Of a stretch of DNA of 8,635 nucleotides, positions 7,301 through 8,635 are shown piece after piece. The DNA is from an uncultured Prosthecobacter sp. Lineage in GTDB: Bacteria > Verrucomicrobiota > Verrucomicrobiia > Verrucomicrobiales > Verrucomicrobiaceae. The stretch lies in NCBI GenBank assembly GCA_937941745.1, contig CALDGV010000523.1:1-8635 (forward strand), given 5' to 3'. The notes beneath the pieces were generated by a model. It saw only the letters and a program-made list of their open reading frames with translations, did not search any database and had not been told where the DNA came from. Numbering within the stretch: position 1 is the first letter of the stretch; each line of letters opens with the position of its first letter. The position numbers and the translations under genes were made by a program.

Positions 7301-8177
7301 GCGTTTGCAGTTCCAAGGAACGCAATTCGCGGGCTGCCAGCATCGCTTTGACCTGCAGCGGCCCGGCAAAAGCATCCGCTGCCTCTGCCTGCATGCTGAA
7401 TTTTCCGGACCCTAGATGCGCGGCGATCTGTGCAAGAATCCGGCCAGCCTCGAAATTCTGTAAATCCAGGCGCAGCTCATCGAGCACCACATCCTTGGGA
7501 AGGGCAAAATCACGGATCACAAGCAGGCGTGGCTGCCAGTCGATCTTTGCAGACAGAGCCTCGAAGTTCGGGCCGTCAGGCTCCACTCTCAGTTCACGGC
7601 ATTCGAAGATGCCAGGCTGATCCACACCGGCCTGGAATGTCAGCCCACGAACGGCCACTCGCCGTCCATCCGCCAGGGTGAGTGTGGCCGAGAGGTTTTT
7701 GACATCGATCGAGCGCGGCCAGACCAGAGGTGGCGGAGCGCTGACTGCCTTCTTCGGAGAGGCTGATGAAGCATCCGGTCTGGTGGCGGCCGGGAGTCGC
7801 CTCAGATCCAGCTCCACATCGAGGTCGTGGACCATGACCGTCCGCACCTTGTGCTCCAGCTCTTCGAGCAGGTCATACTGAAGCTTCAGCTTTCCCAAGG
7901 CTGCCCTCGGCAGCCAGTGTCGCTCGCCGCCGCCAGTCTGGAGGTGCACGATCTCCAGGTCATTCCAAAGTGATCCACGCACCTCCCAGGACAAGGGCAG
8001 GCCTTGCGTAGAAGCACCCTGAGTCCCTACCCAGTGGAGCAGGGCAAAAATCACGGGTCTGTGGAATGCTACCAGCAAGGCGAACATGCCAGCAGACAGA
8101 AGTAGAAGCCGACGGATCCACCGCCACCGACGGCTAACTGGCTTAGGCTTGGCTCCTGAATCAATCACGAACCCCAC
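4332..8177 (-). CDS. TamB/AsmA-like translocation and assembly module protein (DUF490 C-terminus)
   Basis: This encodes 1281 residues, close to the 1259 of E. coli TamB. TamB-like proteins are anchored in the inner membrane, span the periplasm as a long beta-taco groove, and act with an Omp85 partner in outer-membrane protein assembly or lipid transport. An Arg-rich segment (16-23) and one hydrophobic anchor (about 24-48) begin the protein, and a Pro/Ala/Ser-rich stretch lies at 130-152. The middle is a very long run of alternating beta-strand sequence without enzyme motifs. The DUF490-type end is visible from about 1126, with the conserved RFTSTPPMSEPDIVTLLGTG (1152-1171), and the last strands (about 1229-1264) resemble the region that pairs with the barrel partner. 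The start is GTG at 8177; an in-frame stop at 8186-8184 rules out an earlier start, and a second GTG at 8168 is the alternative. The gene follows a strong terminator, so it should have its own promoter. No Omp85 gene lies in the window. Antisense frames inside it are shadows. Confidence 0.92.
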   Translation of the reverse strand: MGFVIDSGAKPKPVSRRWRWIRRLLLLSAGMFALLVAFHRPVIFALLHWVGTQGASTQGLPLSWEVRGSLWNDLEIVHLQTGGGERHWLPRAALGKLKLQYDLLEELEHKVRTVMVHDLDVELDLRRLPAATRPDASSASPKKAVSAPPPLVWPRSIDVKNLSATLTLADGRRVAVRGLTFQAGVDQPGIFECRELRVEPDGPNFEALSAKIDWQPRLLVIRDFALPKDVVLDELRLDLQNFEAGRILAQIAAHLGSGKFSMQAEAADAFAGPLQVKAMLAARELRSLELQTLGLPRAVEFSDGKLDLAVEGNPTKPSQVRLTMAVEAANLRAAGVLLDKAVMELEMKNAQAGVKTLQVMRGNNRVELTAQARLPQNIEEWQQAAWSATSVASISDASQLLAKPMPVKGLWKFDAKAEGLGATPTKVYGKLSGEALSFENYRLPELESSFHLDGKEARVELSKLPLGNGNSIMFKTMMKMQDVMPLKTEWNLQVHEPANLIDTMGLPKTPKTIRAKLDLEGAVECAAKDISAGRFGQMLAHLALKLEEGSFGDIPLPRIAVAAQAREGTLHLSSCGVRFDEENHLDLSADVGMQEPFRFETQGGIKFPGLVRLNKLLAGLGMPEIKSGSLFSQLKAHGELKPWRCEGSASLTAAKMHPARMPEPADLMMEVGFAGTKADLKSLEARLGLWKLALTGVVDEKSAHLSQLSLWQKDTLLVDGHASAPLDVMKPSQAGSQPMEVVLKAAGLKLHEVLAAAGVQGIPPGTLNADISLKGRMETLEGVVKMNLKDVQVPDAPEALGLASMELVTTLREGRLKSAVKLLQPPLQPLMVDAEAPVDAAALVKNPKLMEELPLRVAVQMAESDLGFLRGNAPALIKELPAKLKLSVDVAGTVGKPSIQAAVDLDVAEVSWAKADLPSVRDVRARLRVKDRILNIEDVSLMMAGGRVKLGGLADANDIANPGLNLKLEAREALVFRDPTTSLRANADITCIGTLKQARVAGLVEAVRGRVFKEIDLMPVLKLPADVPPVPENTQRSNARLELPPMLKDWTFDLRVRTRDPLLVSGNLANGAISADVLLGGSGTAPQLTGGANIDRLLLKLPFSLVKITKGVVTLNPQKPFDPALDIRGESRIGSNDIALFIYGDSSNPKTRFTSTPPMSEPDIVTLLGTGTTLNGSASDLAAEAASRAAFLFISELYRKTFNQKKVVREEPPRLHMTFNPSGADRSNDSVQAAYDLSDHWRVSARFTQTGRMKALLGWVLRFGQAAQAVEQGSKGVQPLR

Positions 8178-8226
8178 TTCAACTCACTTCGTTGATAGAT
8201 CAAGGCCAGCCGAGCCAGCACAACAA
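8178..8226 (-). promoter_or_regulatory. Likely promoter/leader region of the TamB-like gene
   Basis: These 49 bases lie between the rplX terminator and the GTG start, so they should hold the start signals if the terminator works. A small inverted repeat TTGAT-AG-ATCAA (8192-8203) and the sequence AAGTGAG a few bases before the GTG (a possible weak ribosome binding site) are visible. No convincing -35/-10 pair is seen. The assignment is by position only. Confidence 0.25.
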
Positions 8227-8260
8227 AACGCCCGTCTTCGCGTAAGCGAGGACGGGCGTT
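8227..8260 (-). terminator. Strong intrinsic terminator after rplX
   Basis: On the minus strand AACGCCCGTC (8260-8251) pairs perfectly with GACGGGCGTT (8236-8227). Inside it, after one C/A mismatch, TCGC pairs with GCGA around a TTAC loop. The stem is therefore 10 plus 4 pairs. It runs into TTTTGTTGTG on the minus strand, a usable U tract. It begins 27 bases after the rplX stop and should end the ribosomal protein transcript. On the plus strand no T run follows, so it is one-directional. Confidence 0.9.
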
Positions 8261-8287
8261 CTTGAAAATCAGCTGCGGATGGAAGAA

Positions 8288-8572
8288 TTACTTCTTCTTC
8301 GCCGCCTTCTTGGCAGGAGCTTTCTTCTCCTTCTTGGGAGCATCAGCAAGTTTCACATTGGAGATGTGAATCGGGCCTTCCTTCTCAACAAAACCACCAT
8401 TGGGGTTCTGCTGGCTGGGGCGCACGGCTTTTTTGATCATGCGCACACCCTCAACAAGAACGCGGCTCTTGGCAGGCTGCACTTCTTTGATGGTGCCCTG
8501 GGCTCCTTTGTGGGCTCCGGCGATTACGACGACGGTGTCGCCCTTTTTGACGTGGGTCTTGATACGGCTCAT
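8288..8572 (-). CDS. rplX: 50S ribosomal protein L24
   Basis: L24 binds 23S rRNA early in assembly of the large subunit and sits near the exit of the peptide tunnel. The 94-residue product starts [20 protein letters not shown]. It carries the KOW motif at about residues 8-35 ([19 protein letters not shown] and onward), then [16 protein letters not shown] (37-52), the [15 protein letters not shown] segment (59-73), and a Lys/Ala-rich tail (79-94) typical of many non-enteric L24 proteins. The length is near the usual 100-105. The ATG at 8572 lies 8 bases after the rplN stop, the expected rplN-rplX order. There is no strong ribosome binding site, so translation is probably coupled. Unlike the usual order, rplE does not follow; a strong terminator does. 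Confidence 0.97.
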   Translation of the reverse strand: MSRIKTHVKKGDTVVVIAGAHKGAQGTIKEVQPAKSRVLVEGVRMIKKAVRPSQQNPNGGFVEKEGPIHISNVKLADAPKKEKKAPAKKAAKKK

Positions 8573-8580
8573 GGCGGGTC

Positions 8581-8635
8581 TTACAGCACTTCGGGGGCGA
8601 GGGAGACGATCTTCATGAAGTTCTTGTCGCGCAGT
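8581..8635 (-). CDS. rplN: 50S ribosomal protein L14, C-terminal end only
   Basis: The minus strand from 8634 reads [17 protein letters not shown] and stops at the TAA at 8583-8581. This is the highly conserved C-terminus of L14 (E. coli ends with FMKIISLAPEVL). Only the last 17 codons are inside the window, and the start lies beyond the right edge. L14 binds 23S rRNA at the subunit interface. It precedes rplX with an 8-base gap, as in the standard operon order. Confidence 0.93.
   Translation of the reverse strand, partial: LRDKNFMKIVSLAPEVL

Overview
The window looks like a chromosomal segment of a moderately GC-rich Gram-negative bacterium. It holds eight genes: six on the minus strand and two on the plus strand. 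The gene set is ribosomal proteins L14 and L24, a TamB-like envelope protein, HflX, a PilZ-like protein, a YdeI-type protein and a large coiled-coil membrane protein. This set, together with weak Shine-Dalgarno signals, suggests the Verrucomicrobia/Planctomycetes group (Prosthecobacter-like). That placement is inference from protein style and was not tested by any search.

Layout from left to right. Positions 1-1052 (minus) carry a gene cut by the window edge. Its product has three predicted membrane segments followed by a long charged helical region. Positions 1100-1732 (minus) encode a 210-residue protein with a Lys/Ala/Pro-rich, histone-H1-like first half and a beta-rich second half. Positions 1891-3189 (minus) are hflX, a ribosome-associated GTPase. 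These three run in the same direction and could be read from hflX leftwards, although a weak hairpin sits at the hflX stop. Positions 3190-3347 are a divergent promoter region. On the plus strand, a PilZ-like gene (3348-3731) and a DUF1801/OmdA gene (3736-4347) are separated by only 4 bases and probably form an operon. The second one overlaps, tail to tail, a very long minus-strand gene (4332-8177) for a TamB/AsmA-like protein of 1281 residues. Upstream of that lie a strong intrinsic terminator (8227-8260), rplX (8288-8572) and the last 17 codons of rplN (8581-8635).

The right end is the middle of a ribosomal protein operon (rplN-rplX). It stops at a strong terminator after rplX instead of continuing into rplE, as it does in most bacteria. 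The TamB-like gene that follows is predicted to build a bridge between the inner and outer membranes, but no Omp85 partner gene is visible beside it. I saw no tRNA, rRNA, CRISPR, insertion sequence or phage gene. Most of the window is ordinary housekeeping sequence. The points most worth a second look are the broken ribosomal operon, the H1-like chimeric protein, the orphan TamB-like gene, and the PilZ-like/DUF1801 pair.
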